A stretch of DNA of 64,000 nucleotides from Gloeobacterales cyanobacterium ES-bin-313 (GTDB lineage: Bacteria > Cyanobacteriota > Cyanobacteriia > Gloeobacterales > Gloeobacteraceae). How positions within the stretch are numbered: position 1 is the first letter of the stretch; each line of letters starts with the position of its first letter. The stretch lies in contig JACMLN010000106.1 of the NCBI GenBank assembly GCA_014379585.1, positions 1-64,000 on the forward strand, in the 5' to 3' direction. Below, one piece after another: positions 8,812 to 17,350 of this stretch. Position numbers and translations under genes: made by a program. A model generated the notes under the pieces. It did no database searches. It was not told the origin of the DNA and worked only from the letters and a program-made list of their open reading frames with translations.

Positions 8812-10107
8812 TTAGATCACTGTGCCGTCTGCGACAACTGCATCCTTGGCAACAATCACGATACTGTTGCGAATGTAGTAGCCCTGCTCTGGGCGATCGA
8901 GGGATTCGGGGCGATCCTTGTCGAGAATTTGTACATCTCTACCAATGCGGGCATTTTTGTCGATGATTGCCTTCTGAATCGTTGTGTTTTCACCGATGCC
9001 GATTGGGGGAACCCCGCGATCCATGGAAGCCTGCCGCTCTTCGGTGGTTTCGTACAGATCAGCTCCCATCATCAAGGAGTCTTCCATACGAACTCCCGCC
9101 TCGATCCGCGAACGCTGGCCGAGCACAGAGTGATGAATAAACGTGTCCTTGATGATGCACCCCTCGGAGATCAACGATTCGCTGATCTGGCAGTTGAGCA
9201 GCTTACTCGGCGGCAAGTAGCGTGGACGAGTATAAACGGGTGCGTCAGGCGCGTAGAAACTGAACGGGGGCGATGGCTGTTCGGTGAGGGCAAGGTTGGC
9301 CTTGTAGAACGCATCGATGGTTCCGATGTCTTCCCAGTAATCGTTGAACAGATAGGTCTGCACGTTGTACTCGCCGAGGGCAGCTGGCAGGATTTCTTTG
9401 CCGAAGTCCGTGCGGGTTGGATCTGTTTTAAGTAAGTGCATCAGCACTTCCTTGCGGAACACGTAGATTCCCATGGAGGCGATATAAGGCTTCTTGAGCG
9501 CCTCTTCGGCTGAGAGGCCGAGGGCGGTGGTATCCACCTGCATCGCTTCTAATTCATCACCTTTCGGCTTTTCGGTAAACTGAAGCACTTTGCCAGAACT
9601 ATCGACTTTCACTAGGCCAAAATCCGAAGCGCGTTCAGGCTCACAGGGCAGAACGGCAATTGTGATATCCGCGTTGGTCTGGCGATGGCGCTCAATGAAG
9701 AGGCGATAATCCATCCGGTAGAGATGATCGCCAGAGAGAATTAAGTACTCGCGGGATGGGGCGGATTCAAGGAGCCAGAGATACTGGCGCACGGCGTCGG
9801 CAGTTCCTTGAAACCAATTTGGATTTTCGTCGGTCTGCTCTGCTGCGAGGATTTCGCAGAACCCATCGGAAAAACGGGAAAACTGGTAAGTCTGAACCAC
9901 ATGGCGGTTCAAGGAGGCCGAATTGAATTGAGTGAGGATGTAGATTTTCTGAATATCGGAGTTGATGCAGTTGCTGACCGGAATATCGATCAGCCGATAC
10001 TTCCCCCCCATCGGTACAGCGGGCTTGGCGCGGCGCTTCGTGAGCGGATAAAGGCGCGTGCCTCTGCCGCCACCAAGGATAATTGCGGTAACTTGCTTCA
10101 TGGACAT
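8812..10107 (-). CDS. glgC: Glucose-1-phosphate adenylyltransferase
   Basis: It catalyses ATP + glucose-1-phosphate to ADP-glucose + PPi, the committed step of glycogen synthesis. Visible motifs: [12 protein letters not shown] nucleotide-binding loop, [20 protein letters not shown], the [11 protein letters not shown] segment, [10 protein letters not shown], the FTEKPKG substrate loop, and a C-terminal left-handed beta-helix region (hexapeptide-like repeats from ~300). The length, 431 residues, is typical of cyanobacterial enzymes, which are activated by 3-phosphoglycerate and inhibited by phosphate. ATG 10107 is chosen because a purine-rich GGGAGGAG lies just upstream; a longer frame to 10164 has no family support. 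Confidence 0.97.
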   Translation of the reverse strand: MSMKQVTAIILGGGRGTRLYPLTKRRAKPAVPMGGKYRLIDIPVSNCINSDIQKIYILTQFNSASLNRHVVQTYQFSRFSDGFCEILAAEQTDENPNWFQGTADAVRQYLWLLESAPSREYLILSGDHLYRMDYRLFIERHRQTNADITIAVLPCEPERASDFGLVKVDSSGKVLQFTEKPKGDELEAMQVDTTALGLSAEEALKKPYIASMGIYVFRKEVLMHLLKTDPTRTDFGKEILPAALGEYNVQTYLFNDYWEDIGTIDAFYKANLALTEQPSPPFSFYAPDAPVYTRPRYLPPSKLLNCQISESLISEGCIIKDTFIHHSVLGQRSRIEAGVRMEDSLMMGADLYETTEERQASMDRGVPPIGIGENTTIQKAIIDKNARIGRDVQILDKDRPESLDRPEQGYYIRNSIVIVAKDAVVADGTVI

Positions 10108-10167
10108 GTTCTCCTCCCGGTCCACCACCAGCGTAAACCGACCAGAGGTTTCAAACCGTGACAAAAC

Positions 10168-10347
10168 TTAAAGTTTTTGCAGACGTGACCACAGCACTAA
10201 GGCGATAATCAGGGACGGAGCGAGCACAGTCGCCCAGAGTAGCGGGATTTGAGGTTGCTTGACCCACAGGGGCAGGACATACTTCACAAGGCCAGAAAGG
10301 CACCCCGCGATCCCCAGTACAGCCAATACCCAAAGCCCATCGCGCAC
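10168..10347 (-). CDS. Small two-helix membrane protein of unknown function
   Basis: A 59-residue peptide with two predicted transmembrane helices (~5-27 and ~36-54) split by a short KQPQIP loop. GTG 10347 is preferred because GGAG lies 6 bp upstream; a TTG at 10359 would overlap the start codon of the divergent TPR gene. It ends 60 bp before glgC on the same strand. I do not recognise the family. Ribosome-binding site and hydrophobic pattern argue for a real gene. Confidence 0.5.
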   Translation of the reverse strand: MRDGLWVLAVLGIAGCLSGLVKYVLPLWVKQPQIPLLWATVLAPSLIIALVLWSRLQKL

Positions 10348-10358
10348 CCGAATCTCCA

Positions 10359-10982
10359 ATGAGTCAACCCAAAAAAAACAAAGTTCTCTTGATCGGTATT
10401 GCCATCTTCGGCTTTTTCGGTTTCGTTGGCCCCCTGCTTTTCACCCTTTTCTCGATCTTCACGGGTGGGGAACAGGCGACCCCGCCTCCTACTCCTGTCG
10501 CCAACGAGGCTATCGATCCAAAAGCACTGAAAGTCCAGATCGACGGCTACCAGACGGTGCTGAAGCGTGAACCGAACAACTTAAATGCCCTCGGTAGCCT
10601 TGCTGAACTGTATCTGCGTTCTGGGCAGTATGCACAGGCGGTGCCCCTTGTCGAAAAAGTTTCCGCCCTCCAACCTGACAACCTCCAAATCACGCAGCAA
10701 TTGGTGGCGCTCTACGTCCAAACCAAACAGTTCGAAAAGATTCCAGCTACCTACGCCCGCTCCGAAGCCTCCTACGATCAACTCCTTGCCAAGGACAAAA
10801 ATAATCTCAATGGACTCGTTGGCAAGGCGCGCCTCCGCCAAATCCAGGGCGATCTCAAAACTGCCCGCACACTCCTCGATCAAGCCGTCAAAGTCGCTCC
10901 TGCTGACCTCAAACCTCAAGTGAAAAAACTTTCCGAGCAGATGCTCGCCCCGCCTGCTACTGCTGCATCGACTCCAAAGTAA
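10359..10982 (+). CDS. Membrane-anchored TPR protein
   Basis: A 207-residue protein: basic cytosolic start, one transmembrane helix (~9-30), a Pro-rich linker, then about three to four TPR-like helical repeats (~48-195, for example LNALGSLAELYLRSGQYAQAVPL and the LVGKARLRQIQGDLKTARTLL unit). TPR domains mediate protein contacts. The gene is divergent from the small membrane peptide and convergent with the TIGR03790 gene. The partner is unknown. Confidence 0.8.
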   Translation: MSQPKKNKVLLIGIAIFGFFGFVGPLLFTLFSIFTGGEQATPPPTPVANEAIDPKALKVQIDGYQTVLKREPNNLNALGSLAELYLRSGQYAQAVPLVEKVSALQPDNLQITQQLVALYVQTKQFEKIPATYARSEASYDQLLAKDKNNLNGLVGKARLRQIQGDLKTARTLLDQAVKVAPADLKPQVKKLSEQMLAPPATAASTPK

Positions 10983-11042
10983 ATGATGAATGAGAGGAAA
11001 AGTATCTTTTCACATCTTTAAGACTTTCTTAGCGGATCGTCT

Positions 11043-12287
11043 CTAAAAGACGCAGGTTTTCCCGGGTGGAATGCTGGTATGGGCAAGGGGATCGCCGATG
11101 ACAATGTCCCGCCAGCCCAGCCAACGGCTCGCTCTGTAGAACGAGGTAGCGAGGTTGTTGCCGCAGAAGTAGGAGGTCAAAAGTAATGAGGGGGAAGCGA
11201 TCGCATCCAAGTAGGGTTCGTCGGAGTAGCCCTTGACCCCTGTCACACCCTGTTTCACTAAGTCAGCCACCAAAGACTGGCCGCCGGTGGTGGGCAAAAA
11301 AGTCCGACCGCTAGTGGAAACAGCCGTTTCAGCGATCGCACCGGGCACGAAACTGAGACTGTTGTAAGTAAATACATTAAATGGGCCATCGTTGCTTCCC
11401 CAACTGGCGTAGCCGATCAGCTTTTTGCCTGCGCTGAATCGATTCGGTGGGGTGATTTCAGTGCTCAGGCTTGGAAAGTTCTTCAGTTGTTCCGCCGCGA
11501 AGAGCAAGTCTTGGTTGTAGTCGCTGTTGGTAAATCCCCCGTAGTTCGGGTTCGTGCCACAGCCCTGGGAGATCGGGATTGTGCACTTTTCCAACGTGAT
11601 AAAAGAAACTGGCTGAGGGCGCTGGGAGCCACCATTGCTACCCTGGGGATCCAAAAGCACTTTGCCAATTTTGGGGCCTGGTGCTAACGCCCGATCGACT
11701 AAAGCTTTTGCGTCGGATTCGGTGTAGCCATCCAGGCGAGTGACGAGGTAGCCACCGAGGTCGCGATGTTCGAAGGGAACGGTCTGCCCCCAGTAGAGAT
11801 TTGGAATCACCGCCGCAAAGATGTCAGCGCTGCCACCATTGCGCAGGGCAATGTAAGGCGCTTTGTAATCTAAAGCGGCTAGGGTGCCATCGAGGGATTG
11901 GGTCTGTTGGTAGGTGGGTACTTCTTGGAAAGGGTGGGGAACACCTGTGACCCGTATGGGAATGCCTTTGGTCAAGACGATGTAGCGCACTGTATCTTTG
12001 CGGGTGGCAAGCAGGGCACGGAGCGGTTCTTCAACTTCTTTTTGGTACGTCTGGTAGGGAATAGTCTCGTTGGCGCTAGTCAGAGCACTATCGGGAAGAC
12101 GAATGCTGATGGTTTGGGTTGGATCAAGGTTGCGCCGCCGCATATAGTAACTGGCAACAGCCACCGAGGTGGGGCTATTCAAGTTTTGCACCACTAAAAC
12201 GCGGCTGACATCGTCTTGGGGAAGGGCTGCGCTACAACTGGTCACCAAGATTCCAAGCAGGCCAATAGAGTATTTCCAGAATTTCAC
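11043..12287 (-). CDS. TIGR03790 family lipoprotein
   Basis: A ~414-residue secreted protein. The GTG start at 12287 gives a clean signal peptide KFWKYSIGLLGILVTSC, whose LVTSC looks like a lipobox, so it is probably a lipoprotein; a TTG at 12323 would add 12 unlikely residues. Family TIGR03790 (unknown function) is recognised from VLVVQNLNSPTSVAVASYYMxRR, the YIVLTKGIPIRV strand, SLDGTLAAL, and late GVTGVKGYSDEPYLDAIASP with WLGWRDIVIGDPL. It is monocistronic by appearance, with convergent and divergent neighbours. Confidence 0.8.
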   Translation of the reverse strand: MKFWKYSIGLLGILVTSCSAALPQDDVSRVLVVQNLNSPTSVAVASYYMRRRNLDPTQTISIRLPDSALTSANETIPYQTYQKEVEEPLRALLATRKDTVRYIVLTKGIPIRVTGVPHPFQEVPTYQQTQSLDGTLAALDYKAPYIALRNGGSADIFAAVIPNLYWGQTVPFEHRDLGGYLVTRLDGYTESDAKALVDRALAPGPKIGKVLLDPQGSNGGSQRPQPVSFITLEKCTIPISQGCGTNPNYGGFTNSDYNQDLLFAAEQLKNFPSLSTEITPPNRFSAGKKLIGYASWGSNDGPFNVFTYNSLSFVPGAIAETAVSTSGRTFLPTTGGQSLVADLVKQGVTGVKGYSDEPYLDAIASPSLLLTSYFCGNNLATSFYRASRWLGWRDIVIGDPLAHTSIPPGKTCVF

Positions 12288-12353
12288 AGCCCAAACCCCG
12301 TGCTTCGAGAACCACCCTAACAAGTTTTGTAAAAAGAAATAAATGAAAACCTA

Positions 12354-12382
12354 TTGACACATTTCGTATTGTTCACTAAATT
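12354..12382 (+). promoter_or_regulatory. Consensus sigma-70 promoter of the 47-codon gene
   Basis: TTGACA at 12354-12359 is separated by 17 bp from TAAATT at 12377-12382, close to the ideal housekeeping promoter. Transcription would start near 12389, about 40 bp ahead of ATG 12428. Confidence 0.8.
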
Positions 12383-12427
12383 AAGTGTTGTAACGAAGAT
12401 TTAACTCTTCACTCAGGATTCACTTCC

Positions 12428-12571
12428 ATGCAGGTTTCCGGAAATAGCTCTTTCAGTGTCGAGGAACTCAAACAGTACTTCTTCTCGGATCGTCAGCCTG
12501 TAGAAGAATTTGATGTGATCGTAAAGTGCGCTCAACTCGAAGCTTTATTGCTTCTCGATGTAACCCCCTAG
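12428..12571 (+). CDS. 47-residue peptide of unknown function
   Basis: An ATG at 12428 opens a 47-codon frame ending at TAG 12571. AGGA lies 9 bp upstream, a near-consensus promoter at 12354-12382, and a strong terminator at 12595-12628, so this has every sign of a monocistronic gene. The peptide is acidic and hydrophilic at first (start MQVSGNSSFSVEELKQYFF), then becomes hydrophobic near the end (EALLLLDV, stop after TP), with one cysteine near residue 34. There is no signal peptide, no Gly-Gly leader site and no repeat. It could be a small regulator, a peptide precursor or a translated leader RNA. I do not recognise a family. Confidence 0.6.
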   Translation: MQVSGNSSFSVEELKQYFFSDRQPVEEFDVIVKCAQLEALLLLDVTP

Positions 12572-12594
12572 CTTTTCAAAATCAATTCGTTGAG

Positions 12595-12628
12595 AAAACC
12601 CCTCGTCTATACCAGGCGAGGGGTTTTT
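12595..12628 (+). terminator. Intrinsic terminator after the 47-codon gene
   Basis: A perfect 11-bp stem (AAAACCCCTCG / CGAGGGGTTTT) encloses an 11-nt loop and ends in a run of five T. It lies 23 bp after the stop codon. The A-tract in the left arm makes it potentially bidirectional, which would also serve the convergent gene ending at 12653. Confidence 0.9.
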
Positions 12629-12652
12629 GGTAGGAGCTTAGGGGAACAGTGA

Positions 12653-13078
12653 TTACTGGTCTGAGGAAGTGCTAAACAGACCGAGGTTACGGCTAAGTAC
12701 ATCCTTGGATTCAGGTGTTAAGCCTTTCAGTTCAAGAATCTGGTCAGTACTCTTGTAAGGCTGTCCCTGGACGATCAGTTTTGCAGTAGAGGTATCTAGA
12801 CCTGCTTTTACGAGGTCATCTGTTGTTGCCGCGTTCACATTGATTTTTGTCGGTTTTGCAGTGGTGCTTGCTGGTGGTGTTGCCGAAGGTGGTACTTCAG
12901 AGGTCATACTCTTTGGATCGGATTTACTCGGTGATTTACTCATGGAATCAGGGGTGTAGGATCCCTTGCTAGAGTCCGGTGCAGGGCTAGCTGTTTGTGC
13001 TTGAACTGCAGCGCTGCTGAGTGCAACTGTCAAGAGTAATGCCAGTCCAATTGCACCCTTTTTGAAGTGACTTTGCAT
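12653..13078 (-). CDS. Secreted helix-hairpin-helix protein (ComEA/PsbU-like fold)
   Basis: A 141-residue protein: signal peptide to about AQA (~28), a Ser/Pro/Lys-rich low-complexity linker (~30-75), then one tandem HhH unit (~78-135) with KINVNAATTDDLV, AKLIVQGQPYKS and LKGLTPESKDVL. The spacing resembles both ComEA-type DNA-binding HhH and PsbU, the extrinsic photosystem II subunit (whose family has KLIV-x-PY-S and GL-ending segments). The INVN start points to ComEA-like; the C-terminal NLGLF end is more PsbU-like. Function is not decided by sequence alone. Confidence 0.7.
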   Translation of the reverse strand: MQSHFKKGAIGLALLLTVALSSAAVQAQTASPAPDSSKGSYTPDSMSKSPSKSDPKSMTSEVPPSATPPASTTAKPTKINVNAATTDDLVKAGLDTSTAKLIVQGQPYKSTDQILELKGLTPESKDVLSRNLGLFSTSSDQ

Positions 13079-13345
13079 AATAATCTCCTTGTTCCAATTA
13101 ATTCATTATTCATAATTTTTCACAGGTTGATATTTATTGCATCCCCAATAATATATATTCCGAAAGTTGGATGTAATTATCAAAATAAATATGTAGACAT
13201 AATTCTATGAAAAAGCCTCCGTCGCTGGAGCGCCTGTGGCTCAAGAATGGTAGGCAAAGTCTTAATTTGGAATTTTAAAATGGCAAAATAACTTGGCTTC
13301 AGCGCGGGTCAGCTAGGATAAATGCTGCATTTCGGACTGGGTGCG

Positions 13346-15079
13346 ATGATCGAGCATGACATTGTAATCGTTGGTGGTGGACTGGCTGGGTCGAGGGCTG
13401 CGGTGGAGATCGCCCGCACTGATCCACGTTTGAAAGTGGCAATTGTTTCAAAAGTGCATCCGATTCGAAGCCATTCCGTTGCTGCTCAAGGCGGAATCGC
13501 TGCGGCTCTTCAAAATGTCGATCCCAACGACGACTGGCTAACCCATGCCTTCGACACCGTCAAAGGCTCGGATTATTTGGCAGATCAAAATGCCGTTGAA
13601 GTTCTGACCAAGCAGGCACCCTCGGTGATCATCGACCTTGAACACATGGGCGTGCTCTTTTCGCGACTGCCCGATGGTCGGATTGCCCAGCGCCCTTTCG
13701 GGGGGCATACCAATCGTCGCACCTGCTACGCTGCCGATAAGACCGGGCACGCCATGCTCCACGAACTGGTCAGCCGCCTTTTCCAGTACAAAGTGCCGAT
13801 CTACGAGGAATGGTACGTCCTCAAGTTAATCGTCGAAGAAGGGGAAGCACGGGGACTGGTGATCTATCACATCCCGACTGCGCGGATCGAAGTGATTCGC
13901 GCCAAAGCGATCTTGTTTTCCACAGGTGGCTATGGACGCGCCTACAACACGACTTCCAACGACTACGCCTCGACGGGGGATGGCCTGTGTCTCGCTGCCA
14001 TGGCTGGGATGCCTCTCCAGGACATGGAGTTTGTCCAATTTCATCCTACCGGCCTCTACCCCGTGGGAGTCTTGATCTCTGAGGCGGTGCGTGGGGAAGG
14101 CGCATACCTTGTCAACGGTGAAGGAGAGCGCTTCATGGAGCACTACGCCCCCAGCAAATTAGAACTCGCTCCCCGTGACATCACAAGTCGTGCCATCGAT
14201 ACAGAAATTCGTTTTGGTCGCGGCATTCAGGGCGGAAGGTACATCCATCTCGATGTGAGACATCTGGGCAAGCAGCGGATTATGGAGCGCATTCCGTTTG
14301 CCCACGACGAAGCAGTGCGTCATCTGGGCATCGATATTGTCTACGAACCAATGCCTGTACGTCCCACAGTGCATTATTCTATGGGCGGGATTCCAACGAA
14401 TGTCGATTGCCAGGTGCTCAGTGCCCACAACCAAACAGTGCCTGGATTTTTTGCCGCTGGGGAAGCGGCCTGTGCCTCCGTCCATGGAGCGAATCGTCTC
14501 GGCAGCAATTCTTTGCTCGAATGCGTTGTTTTCGGCCAGCGCGCTGGCGCTTCCCTTGTTCGCCATGTTCAAGACCGCAAACTGCCGAGCGTGAATGAGC
14601 AGCACTACCTTGACGAAGCGAAGGGATTGCTGGCTGGGTTGCTCGATCAAAGTGGCCCACTACGCATCGATCAGTTGCGGCGCGGATTTCAGGACACCCT
14701 CACCGACCACTGTTCCCTTTTTCGCGAAGAAGCCACGCTCAAAGCGGGTCTTGAACAGATCGCAAATCTGAAGGCTAAGTACAGCCAGATTCGTCTGGAT
14801 GACCGAGGTACCTGTTACAACACAGAGATCATCGAAGCCTTGGAACTGCGCAGCTTGATCGCTGTCGGTGAAATGATTGCCACCAGCGCCCTTGCCCGCG
14901 AAGAGTCCCGTGGTGCCCATTCCCGCACCGACTTCCCTGATCGCAACGACGAAAAATTCTTAAAGCATACCCTCGCCTATCAGACACCCGAAGGCGTGCG
15001 CATCGACTACCGTCCCGTCGATCTCAGTCTGCAAGCGCGGGATCCTGAACGCTTTACTCCCCAAGCCCGTAAGTACTGA
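13346..15079 (+). CDS. sdhA: Succinate dehydrogenase/fumarate reductase flavoprotein subunit
   Basis: A 577-residue FAD subunit. The N-terminal dinucleotide motif [10 protein letters not shown], the [12 protein letters not shown] flavin-attachment region, [19 protein letters not shown], the HPTG loop, SEAVRGEGA and PTVHYSMGG mark SdhA/FrdA. It oxidises succinate and passes electrons to an iron-sulfur subunit (SdhB), which is not in this window, as is common in cyanobacteria where sdh genes are scattered. ATG 13346 matches family starts ([11 protein letters not shown]); ATG 13322 is an alternative. The stop overlaps the start of the cyanophycinase gene by one base. Confidence 0.93.
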   Translation: MIEHDIVIVGGGLAGSRAAVEIARTDPRLKVAIVSKVHPIRSHSVAAQGGIAAALQNVDPNDDWLTHAFDTVKGSDYLADQNAVEVLTKQAPSVIIDLEHMGVLFSRLPDGRIAQRPFGGHTNRRTCYAADKTGHAMLHELVSRLFQYKVPIYEEWYVLKLIVEEGEARGLVIYHIPTARIEVIRAKAILFSTGGYGRAYNTTSNDYASTGDGLCLAAMAGMPLQDMEFVQFHPTGLYPVGVLISEAVRGEGAYLVNGEGERFMEHYAPSKLELAPRDITSRAIDTEIRFGRGIQGGRYIHLDVRHLGKQRIMERIPFAHDEAVRHLGIDIVYEPMPVRPTVHYSMGGIPTNVDCQVLSAHNQTVPGFFAAGEAACASVHGANRLGSNSLLECVVFGQRAGASLVRHVQDRKLPSVNEQHYLDEAKGLLAGLLDQSGPLRIDQLRRGFQDTLTDHCSLFREEATLKAGLEQIANLKAKYSQIRLDDRGTCYNTEIIEALELRSLIAVGEMIATSALAREESRGAHSRTDFPDRNDEKFLKHTLAYQTPEGVRIDYRPVDLSLQARDPERFTPQARKY

Positions 15080-15849
15080 TGAACCGTCTGTTTGTTCTGC
15101 TTGTTTTCCTGCTCTGTCTAGAAAACTCAGCCGTTTGGGCGGAACCCACTCATCTCGTATTAATCGGTGGTGGCCCTAGACCAGCCGCCGCTCTGAAGCA
15201 ATTTGTCAGTTGGGCGGGAGGAGCAAAGGCAAAAATTCTGGTGATTGCTTGGGCCAGCGAAGAACCCCAGGCAAGCTACGACGCATTGGCCAAAGATTTC
15301 AGCCCGTTTGCACCTGCCAGTATCGCCATGGCTCCATCGCCACCAGTTGCTATTGAAAAATTCTTAGATCAGCTTCAATGTGCAACGGGCGTTTTCTTCA
15401 GTGGCGGCGATCAACGCAGAATCATGGATGTTTTGAAAAATGCCAAACTCAAAGCCGCCCTTCAAAATCTCTATCGCAAAGGCGTCGTTTTCGGTGGCAC
15501 CAGTGCAGGAACAGCGATCATGTCCTGTCAGATGATGACTGGAGACGGAGACTTCACCGTGATCGATGGCCGCAAAGTGGATACCCGTGAAGGGCTTTGC
15601 CTTCTGCCGGGAACGATCTTGGATCAACATTTTCTCAAACGCCAGCGAGAAAATCGGCTCTTTGGATTGGTATTGGAGTCCCCTACATTACTCGGCATCG
15701 GCATCGACGAAGGCACCGCACTCCTTGTCACCGATAATCGCACCGCCGAAGTGCAAGGGGAAAGCCAAGTGATGACCGTGAGCGCTTCGGGAAAGTCTAC
15801 TTTAAACGTGAAATTGCTCAAGGCCAATGAATTGTTTACCCTGCCTTGA
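15079..15849 (+). CDS. Secreted cyanophycinase-like peptidase (family S51)
   Basis: A 256-residue protein with a signal peptide (~1-21, ending VWA). The fold is class-I-amidotransferase-like: VLIGGGPRP, FFSGGDQRR, the nucleophile elbow GGTSAGTAIM with the catalytic Ser, and the ILDQHF segment typical of cyanophycinases, which cleave the Asp-Arg polymer cyanophycin to dipeptides. The signal peptide sets it apart from the intracellular CphB and implies an exported enzyme. Its start overlaps the sdhA stop, so expression is probably coupled. Substrate is inferred from the family. Confidence 0.88.
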   Translation: MNRLFVLLVFLLCLENSAVWAEPTHLVLIGGGPRPAAALKQFVSWAGGAKAKILVIAWASEEPQASYDALAKDFSPFAPASIAMAPSPPVAIEKFLDQLQCATGVFFSGGDQRRIMDVLKNAKLKAALQNLYRKGVVFGGTSAGTAIMSCQMMTGDGDFTVIDGRKVDTREGLCLLPGTILDQHFLKRQRENRLFGLVLESPTLLGIGIDEGTALLVTDNRTAEVQGESQVMTVSASGKSTLNVKLLKANELFTLP

Positions 15850-15883
15850 GAACTACATTGTTAGCTCAGATATTTGCTTTGAT

Positions 15884-16378
15884 ATGAAGAATGAAGCAGC
15901 CGCTCGTGTTTTTGCCAGCCACTATCAGTTGGTGATTTGCGACGATCCAACAATATTCACCGAAGAATTGAATTGGCGCAACGGCGATTTCGAGCGAGGG
16001 TTCGCAGGTAATGAGAGGTTTCGGATGGTCGGAACCGAGGCTGACCTTAATGACCATTGGGTTGAAGTGAGGATCGTCAACGACCTCCCGGAGTTAGATG
16101 CTTGGCAGCGCGTGACTTGTGTAAGCTTCCAATGCATCACCGGGCATGTGCATATCATGTCCATTTTGGATAATGAGCCATCAATATCTCTCGATCTTCC
16201 CAACGGGAATTACGCTGTTTATGTCGCGGGATCTAACTTGGGCGTTGATCAGAGCAGCCTTGGCGAATACGAAAAGTTGACAGATACGCAGCTAGCGCAC
16301 CGAAAGGACGTTGAGTGGTATCAGATTTTCATCGTTCCCGGAAGACCAGTTCGAGAGGGGCGTATCAAGGACGAATAG
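15884..16378 (+). CDS. ComJ-like protein
   Basis: A ~164-residue acidic protein from ATG 15884 (an upstream ATG 15827 would overlap the cyanophycinase end). The pattern SHYQLVICDD, then a Trp-containing acidic stretch, EVRIVNDLP, a strand pair and SISLDLPNGNYAVYV follows Bacillus ComJ, the inhibitor of the NucA nuclease, and related immunity-type proteins. No cognate nuclease is seen nearby. The gene is 34 bp after cyanophycinase and convergent with the ssb pair. Assignment is by remembered pattern only. Confidence 0.55.
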   Translation: MKNEAAARVFASHYQLVICDDPTIFTEELNWRNGDFERGFAGNERFRMVGTEADLNDHWVEVRIVNDLPELDAWQRVTCVSFQCITGHVHIMSILDNEPSISLDLPNGNYAVYVAGSNLGVDQSSLGEYEKLTDTQLAHRKDVEWYQIFIVPGRPVREGRIKDE

Positions 16379-16416
16379 CTTCTCTGAAAACTTCGCTGCG
16401 CTACTGCTATAGGTCT

Positions 16417-16854
16417 TTAAAACGGAATGTCGTCACCAACACCAGCAGCAGCCAATGGACGGCTGGTGGCAGGAGTTTGACGGCGACGCGTCGAAGGCGG
16501 AACCACCGCTTGCACAACGGTAGTGGTTGGACTGGGAGCGGGCATTGACTCGGCAGTGCCTAGGGTATGAATACGGCGGGCGATTAGTTCGATGGTGCGC
16601 TCTTTTGTGCCGTCGGGGCGAGGGCGAGATTCCACTTGGAGCCGACCTTCTGCGATCACGGCATCCCCTTGGTGCAAGGATTGATGGACTTGCTCGGCCA
16701 ATTCCCCAAAACAGATCACGCGAATCTGGTGTTCTGGCTCTTCGGGTTTGGCAGCAGGGAAAATCAACATCGCTGAAGTACGCAACAGCCCATCTTGGCT
16801 AGAGCGCAGTTCAGGAGCAGATTGAAAGATGCCTTGCAGAACGATCGTATTCAT
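16417..16854 (-). CDS. ycf41: Ycf41/Slr1034-type single-stranded-DNA-binding protein
   Basis: A 145-residue OB-fold protein. MNTIVLQGIFQSAPELR, LIFPAAKPEEPEHQIRV, FGELAEQV and GDAVIAEGRLQVESRPRPDG match the Ycf41/Slr1034 family of thylakoid-associated ssDNA-binding paralogues. A basic, Pro/Thr-rich linker (~100-135) follows, and the last residues are DDIPF, the acidic tip by which bacterial SSB recruits partner proteins. ATG 16854 follows GAGG by 6 bp. It is 21 bp downstream of ssb, clearly one operon. Confidence 0.85.
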   Translation of the reverse strand: MNTIVLQGIFQSAPELRSSQDGLLRTSAMLIFPAAKPEEPEHQIRVICFGELAEQVHQSLHQGDAVIAEGRLQVESRPRPDGTKERTIELIARRIHTLGTAESMPAPSPTTTVVQAVVPPSTRRRQTPATSRPLAAAGVGDDIPF

Positions 16855-16875
16855 CACAAACCTCAGAGAAGAAAA

Positions 16876-17223
16876 TTACTCAGCGCTAGTAGAAGTCGCA
16901 GAACGACCTAAAAGTTCGAGTTGATCGACTTTGACGACGGCACGTTCACGGGTCTCCTGGGTAGTGCGGTCACTCCAACGACTAAAGCCGAGGGAACCAC
17001 TAATGCCAATCAGGGAACCTTTGCGCACGTACTCGCCAGCAATTTCGGCGGTACGACCCCAAATTTCGAGATCGAACCAGTCAGGGGCTTGCTCCTCGCC
17101 TTTGCGCTTTTGACGATTGACCGCAAGTGTGACCGTACAGAGGGTTGCCCCCGATTCAAACATGCGCATTTCTGGATCGCGCCCAGCCCGACCCACGAGA
17201 TTTACCGAATTCAGTCCAGACAT
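16876..17223 (-). CDS. ssb: Single-stranded DNA-binding protein (short, tip-less)
   Basis: A 115-residue OB-fold SSB: NSVNLVGRAGRDPEMR, VTLAVNR, DWFDLEIWGRTAEIAGEYVRKGSLIGI and VDQLELLG are diagnostic. The protein ends shortly after the OB fold (SATSTSAE) with no acidic DDIPF-type tip, as in other cyanobacterial SSBs. The tip is instead found on the co-transcribed Ycf41 partner. It binds exposed ssDNA in replication and repair. Confidence 0.95.
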   Translation of the reverse strand: MSGLNSVNLVGRAGRDPEMRMFESGATLCTVTLAVNRQKRKGEEQAPDWFDLEIWGRTAEIAGEYVRKGSLIGISGSLGFSRWSDRTTQETRERAVVKVDQLELLGRSATSTSAE

Positions 17224-17290
17224 CGCCTACCACCACGATAGATTTGGCCGACAGGGAATCCCTGTTTCATCGACAAAAGCATCTTAACAC

Positions 17291-17316
17291 TAGATATGGT
17301 CTTTTGTCCATATCTA
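17291..17316. promoter_or_regulatory. Inverted repeat between ssb and cruP
   Basis: A perfect 9-bp inverted repeat (TAGATATGG / CCATATCTA) with an 8-bp spacer lies in the 127-bp divergent gap, 35 bp from the cruP start and 68 bp from the ssb start. Arm length and spacing suit a dimeric regulator or an RNA hairpin in either leader. Confidence 0.5.
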
Positions 17317-17350
17317 ATCGAAAAAACTTTTTCTTGGCTAGGATCGACGG

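Noticed and set aside
8641-9435. 264-codon plus-strand frame
   Set aside because: Antisense of glgC and the reductase start; no motifs.
10994-11008. GAAAAG/CTTTTC mini-hairpin between convergent genes as terminator
   Set aside because: Only 6 bp of mostly A-T stem with a 3-nt loop; too weak to call.
12653-13078. Calling the HhH protein PsbU outright
   Set aside because: The INVNAA motif and long low-complexity linker are more ComEA-like; kept as an open assignment.
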